A DNA stretch of 64,000 nt from Hydrogenophaga sp. (GCA_030682835.1 JAUXNG010000007.1:1-64000), one strand, 5' to 3'. Counted from the stretch's first letter, positions 8,173 through 17,795 are shown. Notes: generated by a model from the sequence alone, not told the origin. A program made the numbers and translations.

Positions 8173-10878
8173 ATGTCAGCGACCGACGACGCTCTCAATG
8201 GCCGTGGTGCCGGGGATGTGGATACCCAGGAAACCCGGGAATGGATGGAGGCGCTGGCCGCCGTGATCGAGCGTGAAGGCCCCGAGCGCGCGCACTTCCT
8301 GTTGGAACAGTTGCTGGAAGAAGCACGGCAGAACAGCATCGACCTGCCGTTCTCGGCCAACACGGGTTACGTGAACACGCTGGAGCCCACAGAAGAAGCC
8401 CGCTGCCCCGGCAACATCGAGATTGAGGAGCGCCTGCGCGCCTACATGCGCTGGAACGCGATGGCGATGGTGGTCAAGGCCAACCGCCACAACCCGGAAG
8501 ACGGTGGCGACCTGGGTGGTCACATTGGATCGTTTGCCTCTCTGGCTCACATGTTTGGCGCCGGCTTCAACCATTTCTGGCACGCCGAGAGCGAAAACCA
8601 CGGTGGCGACTGCCTGTACATCCAGGGGCACGTGTCTCCTGGCGTGTACGCCCGGGCCTACCTGGAGGGCCGCCTGACCGAGGAGCAGCTGCTGAACTTC
8701 CGCCAGGAAGTGGACGGCAAGGGTCTGTCGAGCTACCCGCACCCCAAGCTCATGCCCGAGTTCTGGCAGTTCCCCACCGTGTCGATGGGCCTGGGCCCGC
8801 TGATGGCGATCTACCAGGCGCGCTTCCTGAAGTACCTGCACGCCCGTGGCATTGCCAACACCGAAAACCGCAAGGTCTGGGTGTTCTGCGGCGACGGCGA
8901 AATGGACGAGGTGGAATCGCTGGGCGCCATCAGCCTGGCCGCACGCGAGAAGCTGGACAACCTGATCTTCGTCGTCAACTGCAACCTGCAGCGACTGGAC
9001 GGCCCGGTGCGTGGCAACGGCAAGATCGTGCAGGAACTCGAAGGCGAATTCCGCGGCTCGGGCTGGAATGTGATCAAGCTGCTGTGGGGCTCGAACTGGG
9101 ACCCGCTGCTCGCGCGCGACAAGGAAGGTGCGCTGCGCAAGATCATGATGGAAACGCTGGACGGCGATTACCAGGCCTTCAAGGCCAATGACGGTGCCTA
9201 CGTGCGCAAGCATTTCTTCGGCCGCGATCCGAAGGCGCTGGAACTGGTCTCGCACATGACGGACGACGAAATCTGGGCGCTGCGCCGTGGCGGCCACGAC
9301 CCGCAGAAGGTCTACGCCGCGTACCACAAGGCGGTGAACCACCAGGGCCAGCCCACCGTGCTGCTGATCAAGACCGTGAAAGGTTTTGGCATGGGCAAGT
9401 CGGGCGAGGGCAAGAACAACGTGCACCAGACCAAGAAGCTCACCGACGAAGACATCAAGATCTTCCGCGACCGCTTCAACATCCCGATTCCCGACAGCGA
9501 GCTGGCCAAACTGCCCTTCTACAAGCCGGCCGACGATACGCCGGAAATGCAGTACCTGCATGCCCGCCGCCAGGCACTGGGCGGCTACCTGCCCAAGCGC
9601 CGCGTCAAGTCAGACGAGAGCTTCACGGTTCCCTCGATCGAGACTTTCAAGAGCGTGATGGAGCCCACGGCGGAAGGCCGCGAGATCTCCACCACCCAGG
9701 CCTATGTGCGCTTCCTCACCCAGCTGCTGCGCGACCAGGCCCTGGGCCCGCGCGTGGTGCCCATTCTGGTGGACGAGGCCCGCACCTTCGGCATGGAAGG
9801 CCTGTTCCGCCAGATCGGCATCTACAACCCCGCTGGCCAGCAGTACACCCCTGTCGATAAAGACCAGGTCATGTATTACAAGGAAGACAAGGCGGGCCAG
9901 ATCCTGCAGGAAGGCATCAACGAAGCCGGTGGCATGAGCAGCTGGATCGCAGCGGCCACCTCTTACAGCACGAGCAACCGCATCATGGTGCCGTTCTACG
10001 TGTACTACTCGATGTTCGGCTTTCAGCGCATCGGCGATCTGGCCTGGGCGGCTGGAGACATGCAGGCGCGGGGCTTCCTGCTGGGCGGTACCTCCGGGCG
10101 CACCACGCTCAACGGCGAAGGCCTGCAACACGAAGACGGTCACAGCCACATCCTGGCCGGCACCATCCCGAACGGCATCAGCTACGACCCGACCTTCGCG
10201 CACGAAGTGGGCGTGATCCTGCACCACGGCCTGAAGCGCATGGTGGAGAAGCAGGACAACGTCTTCTACTACCTGACGCTGCTGAACGAAAACTACGCCA
10301 TGCCCGGCCTGACGCCGGGTACCGAAGACCAGATCATCAAGGGCATGTACCTGTGCAAGCCGGGCGGCGAGGGTGAGCAGCGCGTGCAGCTGCTGGGCTC
10401 CGGCACCATCCTGCGCGAGTCGATCGCTGCGCAGGCCTTGCTGGCGCAGGACTGGGGCGTGCAGGCCGATGTGTGGAGCTGCCCGAGCTTCAACGAGCTG
10501 ACCCGGGCCGGTCAGGACGCCGAGCGTTTCAACCTGCTGCACCCGACCGATCCCCAGCGCGTGCCCTTCGTGACACAACAGCTGGAGCCGCACCCCGGCC
10601 CGGTGGTCGCTTCGACCGATTACATGAAGAACTACGCCGAGCAGATCCGACCCTTCATCCCCAAAGGTCGCAGCTACAAGGTGCTGGGCACCGACGGATT
10701 CGGGCGCAGCGATTTCCGCAGCAAGCTGCGCGAGCACTTCGAGATCAACCGCCACTACATCGTGGTTGCCGCCCTGCGCGCGCTGGCCGACGAGGGCAAA
10801 CTGCCGCTGGCCAAGGTGTCGGAAGCGATTGCCAGGTACGGCATCAAGACCGACAAGGTCAACCCCTTGTACGCATGA
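8173..10878 (+). CDS. aceE: Pyruvate dehydrogenase E1 component, homodimeric type
   Basis: Thiamine-diphosphate-dependent decarboxylation of pyruvate and reductive acetylation of E2 lipoyl groups. The 901-residue product matches the homodimeric E1 family of E. coli type. The ThDP/Mg motif GDGEMDE continues to NCNLQRLDGP, and the substrate-loop region GGHIGSFASLAHMFGAGFNHF is present near the N-terminus. The open frame runs far upstream, but the ATG at 8173 has AGGAG at 8162-8166 and starts the conserved region. The 210-base divergent gap to the kinase should hold the promoters; an A+T-rich patch at about 8057-8105 is the best place, though I cannot assign boxes with confidence. Confidence 0.97.
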   Translation: MSATDDALNGRGAGDVDTQETREWMEALAAVIEREGPERAHFLLEQLLEEARQNSIDLPFSANTGYVNTLEPTEEARCPGNIEIEERLRAYMRWNAMAMVVKANRHNPEDGGDLGGHIGSFASLAHMFGAGFNHFWHAESENHGGDCLYIQGHVSPGVYARAYLEGRLTEEQLLNFRQEVDGKGLSSYPHPKLMPEFWQFPTVSMGLGPLMAIYQARFLKYLHARGIANTENRKVWVFCGDGEMDEVESLGAISLAAREKLDNLIFVVNCNLQRLDGPVRGNGKIVQELEGEFRGSGWNVIKLLWGSNWDPLLARDKEGALRKIMMETLDGDYQAFKANDGAYVRKHFFGRDPKALELVSHMTDDEIWALRRGGHDPQKVYAAYHKAVNHQGQPTVLLIKTVKGFGMGKSGEGKNNVHQTKKLTDEDIKIFRDRFNIPIPDSELAKLPFYKPADDTPEMQYLHARRQALGGYLPKRRVKSDESFTVPSIETFKSVMEPTAEGREISTTQAYVRFLTQLLRDQALGPRVVPILVDEARTFGMEGLFRQIGIYNPAGQQYTPVDKDQVMYYKEDKAGQILQEGINEAGGMSSWIAAATSYSTSNRIMVPFYVYYSMFGFQRIGDLAWAAGDMQARGFLLGGTSGRTTLNGEGLQHEDGHSHILAGTIPNGISYDPTFAHEVGVILHHGLKRMVEKQDNVFYYLTLLNENYAMPGLTPGTEDQIIKGMYLCKPGGEGEQRVQLLGSGTILRESIAAQALLAQDWGVQADVWSCPSFNELTRAGQDAERFNLLHPTDPQRVPFVTQQLEPHPGPVVASTDYMKNYAEQIRPFIPKGRSYKVLGTDGFGRSDFRSKLREHFEINRHYIVVAALRALADEGKLPLAKVSEAIARYGIKTDKVNPLYA

Positions 10879-10886
10879 AGCTGGCC

Positions 10887-10969
10887 CGCCCCCGCAGCGC
10901 CTGCGGCGCTACCCCCTCAAGGGGGGCGAAACCAGCCGTCTGGCAAAGCCAGCCCGGCGGTTTCCCCGG
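10887..10969 (+). repeat. 3'-UTR three-hairpin repeat, copy B (aceE-aceF gap)
   Basis: A divergent copy starting 9 bases behind the aceE stop: GCGCCTGCGGCGC, then CCCCCTCAAGGGGGG, then TCTGGCAAAGCCAG and CCCGGCGG. It occupies most of the 138-base aceE-aceF gap within an operon, so it may affect relative expression or stability of the E1 and E2 message segments. Confidence 0.65.
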
Positions 10970-11016
10970 AAGAAGGCAACGCAAGCGGCGAACTGAACAT
11001 CTGAATGGAGACAGAC

Positions 11017-12690
11017 ATGGCATTGGTTGAAGTACAGGTCCCGGACATCGGCGACTTTGATGAAGTGGCGGTCATTGAACTGCTGGTGAAGGTGGGCGAC
11101 ACGGTCAAGGCCGAACAGTCGCTGATCACGGTCGAGTCCGACAAGGCCTCGATGGAAATCCCGTCGAGCACGGCCGGCGTGGTGAAAGAGCTGCGTGTCG
11201 CCATCGGCGACAAGGTCAAGCAGGGTTCCGTGGTGCTGGTGGTGGAGGCGGCCGGTGAAGCACCGGCACCATCACCCGCCCCGGCTGCACCCGCACCCGC
11301 ACCCGCACCCGCTGCTGCAGCCGCCGCTGCGCCAGCAGCCGCTGCACCTGCGTCAGCGCCAGCGCCAGCCGCCTCGGGTCCCGTGGAAGTGCACGTGCCC
11401 GACATCGGTGACTTCAAGGACGTGGCCGTCATCGAGGTGTTCGTGAAGCCCGGCGACACCATCAAGGTGGAGCAGAGCCTGATCACGGTCGAATCCGACA
11501 AGGCTTCGATGGAGATCCCGTCGTCGCACGCCGGGGTGCTGAAGGAACTTAAGGTCAAGGTCGGCGACACGGTCAACATCGGTGACCTGCTGGCCATTCT
11601 GGAAGGCGCTGCGGGCGTGGCTGCTCCGGCACCCGCTGCCGCAGCACCCGCCCAGGCCGCTGCGCCCGCTGCTGCTGCCGTGGCCGCTCCCGCCGCCGCC
11701 GCTGCATCGGTGGAAGCTGCGCCCGCCCACAACCCCACTGGCACCCCCGCACTGGGTCTGCCACACGCATCGCCCTCGGTGCGCAAGTTCGCCCGCGAAC
11801 TCGGCGTGCCACTCGCCGAAGTGCAGGGCAAAGGCCCCAAGGGCCGCATCACGCTGGACGACGTGCAGGGCTTCACCAAGTCTGTGATGGCCGGCGCGGT
11901 GCAGACCGCCGCACAGAAGGCGAAGGCACCGGCCGCAACCGGCGGTGGCGGCTCCGAGCTGGGCCTGATCCCCTGGCCCAAGGTCGACTTTGCCAAGTTC
12001 GGCCCCATCGAGCGCAAGGAGATGGGCCGCATCAAGAAGATCAGCGGCGCCAACCTGCTGCGCAACGCCGTGATGATTCCGGCCGTCACCAATCACGACG
12101 ACGCCGACATCACCGACCTTGAAGCGTTCCGTGTCTCCACCAACAAGGAGAACGAGAAGAGCGGCGTGAAGGTCACCATGCTGGCCTTCCTGATCAAGGC
12201 CTGCGTGGCCGCGCTCAAGAAATTCCCCGAGTTCAACAGCTCCATCGACGGCGACTCGCTCGTCTACAAGCAGTACTGGCACATCGGCTTTGCGGCCGAC
12301 ACACCCAACGGCCTGATGGTCCCCGTGATCAAGGACGCCGATAAAAAAGGCGTGCTGCAGATCAGCCAGGAAATGGGCGAGCTCGCCAAGAAGGCGCGCG
12401 ACGGCAAGCTGAGCCCGGCCGAGATGAGCGGCGCCACCTTCACCATCTCCAGCCTCGGCGGCATTGGCGGGCGTTACTTCACGCCCATCATCAACGCGCC
12501 CGAAGTGGCCATCCTCGGGGTCTGCAAGAGCAACATGGAACCGGCGTGGGACGGCAAGGCCTTCCAGCCGCGCCTCATGCTGCCCCTGAGCCTGACCTGG
12601 GACCACCGCGTGATCGACGGCGCCGCTGCCGCCCGTTTCAACGCCTACCTCGGCCAGATCCTCGGCGACTTCCGCCGTGTGCTGCTGTAA
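11017..12690 (+). CDS. aceF: Pyruvate dehydrogenase E2, dihydrolipoyl acetyltransferase with two lipoyl domains
   Basis: Core of the pyruvate dehydrogenase complex; transfers acetyl from lipoyl to CoA. The 557-residue product has two lipoyl domains (about 1-75 and 118-192), each with the lipoylated lysine in [12 protein letters not shown], joined by Ala/Pro-rich linkers. The peripheral-subunit-binding domain contains [15 protein letters not shown] and [11 protein letters not shown]. The catalytic domain ends with [17 protein letters not shown], holding the active-site His and Asp. An ATG at 11005 would add four residues, but the one at 11017 has GGAG at 11007-11010, the same spacing as in aceE. 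lpdA follows after 12 bases. Confidence 0.97.
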   Translation: MALVEVQVPDIGDFDEVAVIELLVKVGDTVKAEQSLITVESDKASMEIPSSTAGVVKELRVAIGDKVKQGSVVLVVEAAGEAPAPSPAPAAPAPAPAPAAAAAAAPAAAAPASAPAPAASGPVEVHVPDIGDFKDVAVIEVFVKPGDTIKVEQSLITVESDKASMEIPSSHAGVLKELKVKVGDTVNIGDLLAILEGAAGVAAPAPAAAAPAQAAAPAAAAVAAPAAAAASVEAAPAHNPTGTPALGLPHASPSVRKFARELGVPLAEVQGKGPKGRITLDDVQGFTKSVMAGAVQTAAQKAKAPAATGGGGSELGLIPWPKVDFAKFGPIERKEMGRIKKISGANLLRNAVMIPAVTNHDDADITDLEAFRVSTNKENEKSGVKVTMLAFLIKACVAALKKFPEFNSSIDGDSLVYKQYWHIGFAADTPNGLMVPVIKDADKKGVLQISQEMGELAKKARDGKLSPAEMSGATFTISSLGGIGGRYFTPIINAPEVAILGVCKSNMEPAWDGKAFQPRLMLPLSLTWDHRVIDGAAAARFNAYLGQILGDFRRVLL

Positions 12691-12702
12691 AGGAACCGGA
12701 CC

Positions 12703-14553
12703 ATGGCAATGATTGATATCCAGGTTCCTGACATTGGCGACTTCGATGAAGTGGCGGTGATCGAATTGCTGGTGAAACCCGGCGACACCGTCAAGGCCGA
12801 GCAGTCGCTCATCACGGTCGAGTCGGACAAGGCGTCGATGGAGATTCCTTCTTCGCATGCCGGCGTCGTGAAAGAGCTGAAAGTACAGCTTGGCGACAAG
12901 GTGAAGCAAGGCTCGGTGGTGCTGGTGCTCGAAGGCGAGGGCGCGGGTTCCGTTCGGGCTGAGCCTGTCGAAGCCCCTGCCAATGCTTTGGCGAGCCCTT
13001 CGACAAGCTCAGGGCGAACGGAGGTTTCTGCTCCCGTGGCCGTGCCTGCCGCCGCCAGCTTTGGCGGATCGGCCGACCTCGAGTGCGACCTGCTCGTGCT
13101 CGGCGCCGGTCCCGGCGGCTATTCGGCCGCTTTCCGCGCCGCCGACCTCGGCCTCAAGGTCGTCATCGTCGAGCGCTACGCCACCCTGGGCGGCGTGTGC
13201 CTGAACGTGGGCTGCATCCCGTCAAAGGCGCTGCTGCACGTGGCCGCCGTGATGGACGAGGTCAGCCACATGGCCGACCTGGGCGTGGACTTCGGCGCGC
13301 CGGTGGTCAACATCGACAAGCTGCGCGGCCACAAGGAAAAGGTCATCGGCAAGCTCACGGGCGGCCTGGCCGCCATGGCAAAGATGCGCAAGGTCACGAC
13401 CGTGCGCGGCTACGGCGCCTTCGTGGGCGCCAACCACGTCGAAGTGGAAGAGACCACCGGCACCTCGCAGGAGAAAACCGGCAAGAAGCAGGTGATCGCT
13501 TTCAAGAAGTGCATCATCGCCGCGGGCTCGCAGGCCGTGCGCCTGCCCTTCATGCCCGATGATCCGCGCGTGGTGGACAGCACCGGTGCTCTGGAACTCA
13601 AAGAAGTGCCCAAGCGCATGCTGATCCTGGGCGGCGGCATCATCGGCCTGGAAATGGGCACCGTCTACAGCACGCTGGGCGCGCGCCTGGACGTGGTCGA
13701 AATGATGGACGGCCTGATGCAGGGCGCTGATCGCGACCTGGTGAAGATCTGGCAGAAGATGAACGCCAAGCGCTTCGACAACATCATGCTCAAGACCAAG
13801 ACGGTGAGCGCCCGTGCGCTGCCCGAAGGCATCGAGGTGACGTTCGAGAGCGCCGAGCCCGGTGGAACGGCACCCGCGCCCCAGGTGTACGACCTGGTGC
13901 TCCAGGCCGTGGGCCGCACACCGAACGGTAAGAAGATCGCCGCTGACAAGGCGGGCGTTTCCGTGACCGACCGCGGCTTCATCAACGTCGACATCCAGAT
14001 GCGCACCAACGTGCCCCACATCTTCGCCATCGGCGACATCGTGGGCCAGCCCATGCTGGCGCACAAGGCGGTGCACGAGGCGCACGTGGCGGCCGAGGTC
14101 ATTGCTGGGGAACTGCAGGGCAACAAGGAGCTGGCCGCGGCCGCCTTCAACGCCCGCGTGATCCCGAGCGTGGCCTACACCGATCCCGAAGTGGCCTGGG
14201 TCGGCCTCACCGAAGACCAGGCCAAGGCGCAAGGCATCAAGGTTAAGAAAGGCCTGTTCCCCTGGACAGCCTCAGGCCGGGCAATTGCCAACGGCCGTGA
14301 CGAAGGCGTGACCAAGCTGCTGTTTGACGACAGCCCCGAAGCGCACGGACACGGCAAGATCCTGGGCGGTGGCATGGTCGGCACGCACGCGGGCGACATG
14401 ATCGGCGAGATCGCGCTGGCGATCGAGATGGGTGCAGACGCCGTGGACATCGGCAAGACCATCCACCCGCACCCCACGCTGGGCGAGAGCATCGGCATGG
14501 CTGCGGAGGTGGCGCACGGGTCGTGTACCGATCTGCCGCCCGCCAAGCGCTGA
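12703..14553 (+). CDS. lpdA: Dihydrolipoyl dehydrogenase (E3) with N-terminal lipoyl domain
   Basis: FAD enzyme that reoxidises dihydrolipoamide with NAD. The 616-residue protein is longer than the usual roughly 475 because it starts with a lipoyl domain (residues 1-78, lysine in [12 protein letters not shown]). Residues about 83-107 of the linker are encoded by a palindromic repeat. Then come the FAD site GAGPGGYSAAFRAADLG, the redox-active disulfide GGVCLNVGCIPSKALLH, the NAD site ILGGGIIGLEMG, the second FAD motif IFAIGDIVG, and the C-terminal His-Glu (HPHPTLGES). Last gene of the pdh operon, followed by a strong terminator. Confidence 0.97.
   Translation: MAMIDIQVPDIGDFDEVAVIELLVKPGDTVKAEQSLITVESDKASMEIPSSHAGVVKELKVQLGDKVKQGSVVLVLEGEGAGSVRAEPVEAPANALASPSTSSGRTEVSAPVAVPAAASFGGSADLECDLLVLGAGPGGYSAAFRAADLGLKVVIVERYATLGGVCLNVGCIPSKALLHVAAVMDEVSHMADLGVDFGAPVVNIDKLRGHKEKVIGKLTGGLAAMAKMRKVTTVRGYGAFVGANHVEVEETTGTSQEKTGKKQVIAFKKCIIAAGSQAVRLPFMPDDPRVVDSTGALELKEVPKRMLILGGGIIGLEMGTVYSTLGARLDVVEMMDGLMQGADRDLVKIWQKMNAKRFDNIMLKTKTVSARALPEGIEVTFESAEPGGTAPAPQVYDLVLQAVGRTPNGKKIAADKAGVSVTDRGFINVDIQMRTNVPHIFAIGDIVGQPMLAHKAVHEAHVAAEVIAGELQGNKELAAAAFNARVIPSVAYTDPEVAWVGLTEDQAKAQGIKVKKGLFPWTASGRAIANGRDEGVTKLLFDDSPEAHGHGKILGGGMVGTHAGDMIGEIALAIEMGADAVDIGKTIHPHPTLGESIGMAAEVAHGSCTDLPPAKR
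12950..13021. repeat. Palindromic repeat inserted in frame in the lpdA linker
   Basis: The arm at 12950-12976 (begins CCGTTCGGGCTGAGCCTG) and the reverse complement of 12995-13021 (begins CCGTTCGCCCTGAGCTTG) match at 22 of 27 positions, around an 18-base loop. It is translated as a low-complexity stretch containing VRAEPVEAP and STSSGRTE. Related palindromes are common between genes of Comamonadaceae (recalled, not checked); here it lies inside a coding region, at the flexible lipoyl-E3 linker. Confidence 0.8.
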
Positions 14554-14570
14554 ACGACTTCGGTGTGGTC

Positions 14571-14607
14571 AAAAGCCCTCGGGTTCGTGAGAACCGAGGG
14601 CTTTTTT
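14571..14607 (+). terminator. Rho-independent terminator of aceE-aceF-lpdA
   Basis: AAAAGCCCTCGG-GTTC pairs with GAACCGAGGGCTTTT around a GTGA loop, with one bulged G, followed by a T-run. It lies 18 bases behind the lpdA stop. Confidence 0.9.
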
Positions 14608-14661
14608 CTGAAGGGGTGGACTGCTGCGGCGATGCCCTCGCGGCTTGGCAGGTACTGCGGG

Positions 14662-15483
14662 TCAGCCTTTTAGCTGCCGCTCCGACACGATGCGCCAGAC
14701 TGTTCCTTCCTGCGTGAGTTCCAGCATCTTGGGCTGCCCGTCCTCGCGGTAGTTACCCGCTGCGTAGTCTTGCAGGAAGGTCAGGCGCACCCGGTTCTCG
14801 TCGATGCGCTCCAGGTTCACCTCGCGCAGGTTCACACTGATGCTCGCGCGCGACACGATGTTGGCCCGCCTTGCAGAGACCCAGGCCGCCCGGGTGAGTC
14901 CGCCTGAAGGAACGAAACGTTCGCTGTAGTGAGACAGGTAAGCCTCCACGTCCCGCGAGGACCATGCCTGGCGCCAGGCGTCCAGCTGATCGGCCAGCTG
15001 TTCTTCGTCGGACAGCAGGGGCGACGGGAGGGTTGTGGGCGAGCGGGGGTCTGTTGCGATCAGCGCAGCGGCCGGGGCCGCCAATGCCGGCCTCGGCTCT
15101 GGTGCCTGTGCCTCGCCCGAAGTCGTTGCGGACATGGCCGCCGTCCATGCTGCGCCAGCGCCCACAAGGGCGGACACCACGGCTGTGGAAAGCAGGGTCA
15201 ATCCCTGGAAAGGGCCCCGCCATGACGACCGTGCGGACGCAGACGGTTCAGGGGCGCCGCCCTGCGCAGCTTCCATGGTGGCCGTTTCTTGCTGCCCCAT
15301 GGCGGTCCGAAGCTGGGCCAGCCGGCGCTGGAGGGCATCGTCCACCCGTGCAGGCCTGCCGATGGCGCTCTTTGCAGCGGGAAGCGCCGCGCTGAAATTG
15401 GTGCGGCGTGCGCCAGCGCCGGGATGTGAAGCGTCGACGGAATCAACCAGTCGGCTGATACCCGAAAGCCCAGATGTCTGCAT
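14662..15483 (-). CDS. Membrane-anchored protein with C-terminal NTF2/SnoaL-like domain
   Basis: A 273-residue protein. The N-terminal 95 residues are Ala/Arg-rich and probably cytoplasmic, one membrane helix spans about residues 98-118 (TLLSTAVVSALVGAGAAWTA), and a proline-rich spacer leads to a domain at about 160-273 (DAWRQAWSSRDVEAYLSHYS ... VWRIVSERQLKG). That C-terminal domain has the cone-shaped NTF2/SnoaL pattern seen in the Cds6-like domains attached to cell-wall proteins (family recalled). Function unknown; the topology suggests a periplasmic accessory domain. Transcribed away from lpdA's terminator on the opposite strand. Confidence 0.7.
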   Translation of the reverse strand: MQTSGLSGISRLVDSVDASHPGAGARRTNFSAALPAAKSAIGRPARVDDALQRRLAQLRTAMGQQETATMEAAQGGAPEPSASARSSWRGPFQGLTLLSTAVVSALVGAGAAWTAAMSATTSGEAQAPEPRPALAAPAAALIATDPRSPTTLPSPLLSDEEQLADQLDAWRQAWSSRDVEAYLSHYSERFVPSGGLTRAAWVSARRANIVSRASISVNLREVNLERIDENRVRLTFLQDYAAGNYREDGQPKMLELTQEGTVWRIVSERQLKG

Positions 15484-15594
15484 GGGAACCCCTAGAGATA
15501 CTGGCGCTATTGTAGTTATTTGTTACTAGCGTTCAGTGCGGGTGCGGCCATGCGCATCGTCAGACATCGGACCTGGACAAGACCCGGCGAGCGC

Positions 15595-16170
15595 TCAGCG
15601 CAGCGTCGGTGTGCCGGTGCTGTCGGCATTCGCGGCCAGGGGCACGCGCCGGGCGCCATTGAAGCGCTTCTGCCAGTAGGCCATGCGCATGTCTTCCACC
15701 CGCACGTGCGAGCCCGCGCGGGGCGAGTGGATGAATTTGCCGTCGCCCACGTAAATGCCCACGTGGCTGAAGGCCCGCTTCATGGTGTTGAAGAACACCA
15801 GGTCACCGGGTTTGAGTTCACTGCGGTCGATGATTTGCGTGGCCGCGGCCTGCTCGTCCGCGCGGCGCGGCAGCACCTTGCCGAGCGATTCTTCAAACAC
15901 CGCGCGCACGAAGCCGCTGCAGTCGAAACCCGTGTCGGCCGAGTTGCCCCCGAATTTGTAGGGCACGCCCAGGAAGCCCATGGCGCTCACCACCAGCCCC
16001 GAGGCACGGGCACCGACGGAGTCACGGGCGTTCTGGAGTTGCCCGCCGAGGCGGCTCATGAGGCCTTTTTCCTGGAGCAGAGCGTCCATGTCTTCAAAGG
16101 CAGGGTCTGCGGGGGCCGCGTGTGCGGCGACGGCGCAGCTCAGCAAAAGAGCGGGTATCCATCGGGTCAT
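15595..16170 (-). CDS. Secreted NlpC/P60 family peptidoglycan hydrolase
   Basis: A 191-residue exported C40 cysteine peptidase, probably cutting peptide stems of peptidoglycan. The ATG at 16170 gives a signal peptide (MTRWIPALLLSCAVAAHA, cleavage after AHA). The catalytic Cys is in FDCSGFVRAVFEE and the His in HVGIYVGDGKFIHSPR. A start ten codons upstream would spoil the signal peptide. It stands alone, 111 bases behind the NTF2-like gene on the same strand. The cognate substrate cannot be told from sequence. Confidence 0.9.
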   Translation of the reverse strand: MTRWIPALLLSCAVAAHAAPADPAFEDMDALLQEKGLMSRLGGQLQNARDSVGARASGLVVSAMGFLGVPYKFGGNSADTGFDCSGFVRAVFEESLGKVLPRRADEQAAATQIIDRSELKPGDLVFFNTMKRAFSHVGIYVGDGKFIHSPRAGSHVRVEDMRMAYWQKRFNGARRVPLAANADSTGTPTLR

Positions 16171-16349
16171 CTGCGCAGAGTACCGGTCCGAGCTCGGCAA
16201 GTCAAGCTAAGAAATACACGCAAGCCTTTGATTTTGCTCACAATTACCGTGGGTCCGCCCCAGGGCGCCATTGATCGTTCGGTACGGGGAGCCGTATCCG
16301 CAGCCATCGGCGAAAATCTCGGCTTCATTCCATAAAGAAAGACACACCC

Positions 16350-16955
16350 ATGTTGCTGGATGCCACGGATTCCCAACTGGTGCTGGTGGACTACCAGCCC
16401 CGTCTGATGCCGGTCATTCACGAGGGCTCGCTGGTGCTGGCGAATGCGATGCGCCTGGCGCAAATGGCCCGGCTGATGGAGGTGCCTGCCTGGGGCACCG
16501 AACAGAACCCGGAAAAGCTCGGCACCAACCCCGACGCGCTGCGTGAGCTGTGCCGCAAGACGCTTTCCAAAATGCATTTCAGTGCCGTCGCCGATGGCCT
16601 GGCCGACTGGCTGCGACCACCCGCGCGCCCCGCAGGCGGCAACGCCCGCAGCCTGCCCAAACATTTGCAGAAAAGCCCTGCCGCGCCGGCGCCGGAGCGC
16701 GCCACCATCGTCATCGCCGGCTGCGAGGCCCATGTGTGCCTGATGCAGACTGCGCTGGAGCTGATCGAGCAGGAATTCGATGTGTGGGTCGTCACGGACG
16801 CCTGCGGTTCGCGCACCGAGCGCAACCGCGACGCTGCATTCGACCGCCTCGCGGGGGCGGGCGCCGAACTCGTCACGACCGAGATGGTCGCGTTCGAGTG
16901 GCTCGGCACCGCCGACCACCCGGTCTTTCGCGACGTGCACGCCCTGATCAAGTAA
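16350..16955 (+). CDS. Isochorismatase-family cysteine hydrolase
   Basis: A 201-residue cytosolic hydrolase of the isochorismatase/YcaC type. The presumed triad is visible: Asp14 (LVLVDYQPRL), Lys74 (LSKMHFSA) and Cys130 (AGCEAHVC). The final region TERNRDAAFDRLAGAGAELV is typical of the family. An extra loop of about 25 residues (PPARPAGGNARS) lies before the cysteine-bearing strand. The substrate is unknown; the family includes nicotinamidases, N-carbamoyl hydrolases and ureidoacrylate hydrolases. It is a single gene, divergent from the NlpC/P60 gene. Confidence 0.85.
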   Translation: MLLDATDSQLVLVDYQPRLMPVIHEGSLVLANAMRLAQMARLMEVPAWGTEQNPEKLGTNPDALRELCRKTLSKMHFSAVADGLADWLRPPARPAGGNARSLPKHLQKSPAAPAPERATIVIAGCEAHVCLMQTALELIEQEFDVWVVTDACGSRTERNRDAAFDRLAGAGAELVTTEMVAFEWLGTADHPVFRDVHALIK

Positions 16956-16982
16956 GCCGGCCGGTCTGGCCGGGCTGGGATC

Positions 16983-17741
16983 TCAGCGCGGGGCCAGGCG
17001 GATGGCGCCATCCAGGCGAATCACTTCGCCGTTGAGCATGTCGTTTTCGATGATGTGCTTGGCCAGCTTGGCGTAATCCTGAGGCGTGCCCAGGCGCGAA
17101 GGGAAGGGCACGCTGGCGGCCAGCGCGTCCTGCACCTCCTGTGGCATGCCGAACAGCATGGGTGTGCCGAAGATGCCGGGGGCAATCGTCATGTTGCGGA
17201 TGCCGTTGCGCGCGAGGTCGCGGGCGATCGGCAGGGTCATGCCCACCACGCCGCCCTTGGACGCGGCGTAGGCGGCCTGGCCGATCTGGCCGTCGTAGGC
17301 GGCCACGCTGGCGGTGGAGATCATCACGCCGCGTTCACCGGTGGCCTCGGGTTCGTTCTTGCACATGGCGTCTGCCGCCAGGCGGATCATGTTGAAGCTG
17401 CCCACCAGGTTGACCATGATGGTCTTGGTGTAGACGTTCAGGCTGTGGGGGCCGTTCTTGCCCACGGTTTTCTCGGCCGGTGCGATGCCCGCGCAGTTGA
17501 TCAGACCCATGAGCTTGCCCATGGAAACGGCCTGAGCGACCACGGCCTGGCCATCGGCCTCGTTGCTCACGTCGCACTTCACGAAGGCGCCGCCGATCTC
17601 GCGGGCGACAGCTTCGCCTTTTTCAACCTGCATGTCGGCAATGACGATCTTGCCGCCGCTGGCCGCCAGCATGCGCGCCGTGCCCTCGCCCAGCCCCGAT
17701 GCGCCGCCGGTGACGATGAATACCTTGCCTTGAATGTCCAT
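16983..17741 (-). CDS. Short-chain dehydrogenase, 3-hydroxyacyl-CoA dehydrogenase type II (HSD10-like)
   Basis: A 252-residue classical SDR. The cofactor site is [10 protein letters not shown] (residues 11-20), then NCAG ([12 protein letters not shown]), the catalytic Ser in [13 protein letters not shown], and YAASKGG. The insert [19 protein letters not shown] and end [17 protein letters not shown] resemble 3-hydroxy-2-methylbutyryl-CoA dehydrogenases of isoleucine breakdown (HADH2/HSD10). AGAGGAG precedes the ATG at 17741; upstream codons overlap a palindromic operator and are unlikely to be translated. That operator (17764-17785) fits control by a LiuR-type regulator. Confidence 0.85.
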   Translation of the reverse strand: MDIQGKVFIVTGGASGLGEGTARMLAASGGKIVIADMQVEKGEAVAREIGGAFVKCDVSNEADGQAVVAQAVSMGKLMGLINCAGIAPAEKTVGKNGPHSLNVYTKTIMVNLVGSFNMIRLAADAMCKNEPEATGERGVMISTASVAAYDGQIGQAAYAASKGGVVGMTLPIARDLARNGIRNMTIAPGIFGTPMLFGMPQEVQDALAASVPFPSRLGTPQDYAKLAKHIIENDMLNGEVIRLDGAIRLAPR

Positions 17742-17763
17742 GAGATGCTCCTCTGCTGGGTGG

Positions 17764-17785
17764 TTGACGTTAACGTAAACGTCAA
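17764..17785. promoter_or_regulatory. LiuR-like palindromic operator upstream of the SDR gene
   Basis: A 22-bp near-perfect palindrome with outer arms TTGACGT and ACGTCAA and core TAACGTAA, centred about 33 bases before the SDR start. The same motif precedes the nitroreductase gene at 22544-22565. It resembles, from memory, operators of MerR-family LiuR regulators of branched-chain amino-acid catabolism. Confidence 0.6.
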
Positions 17786-17795
17786 TTATGCGGCA

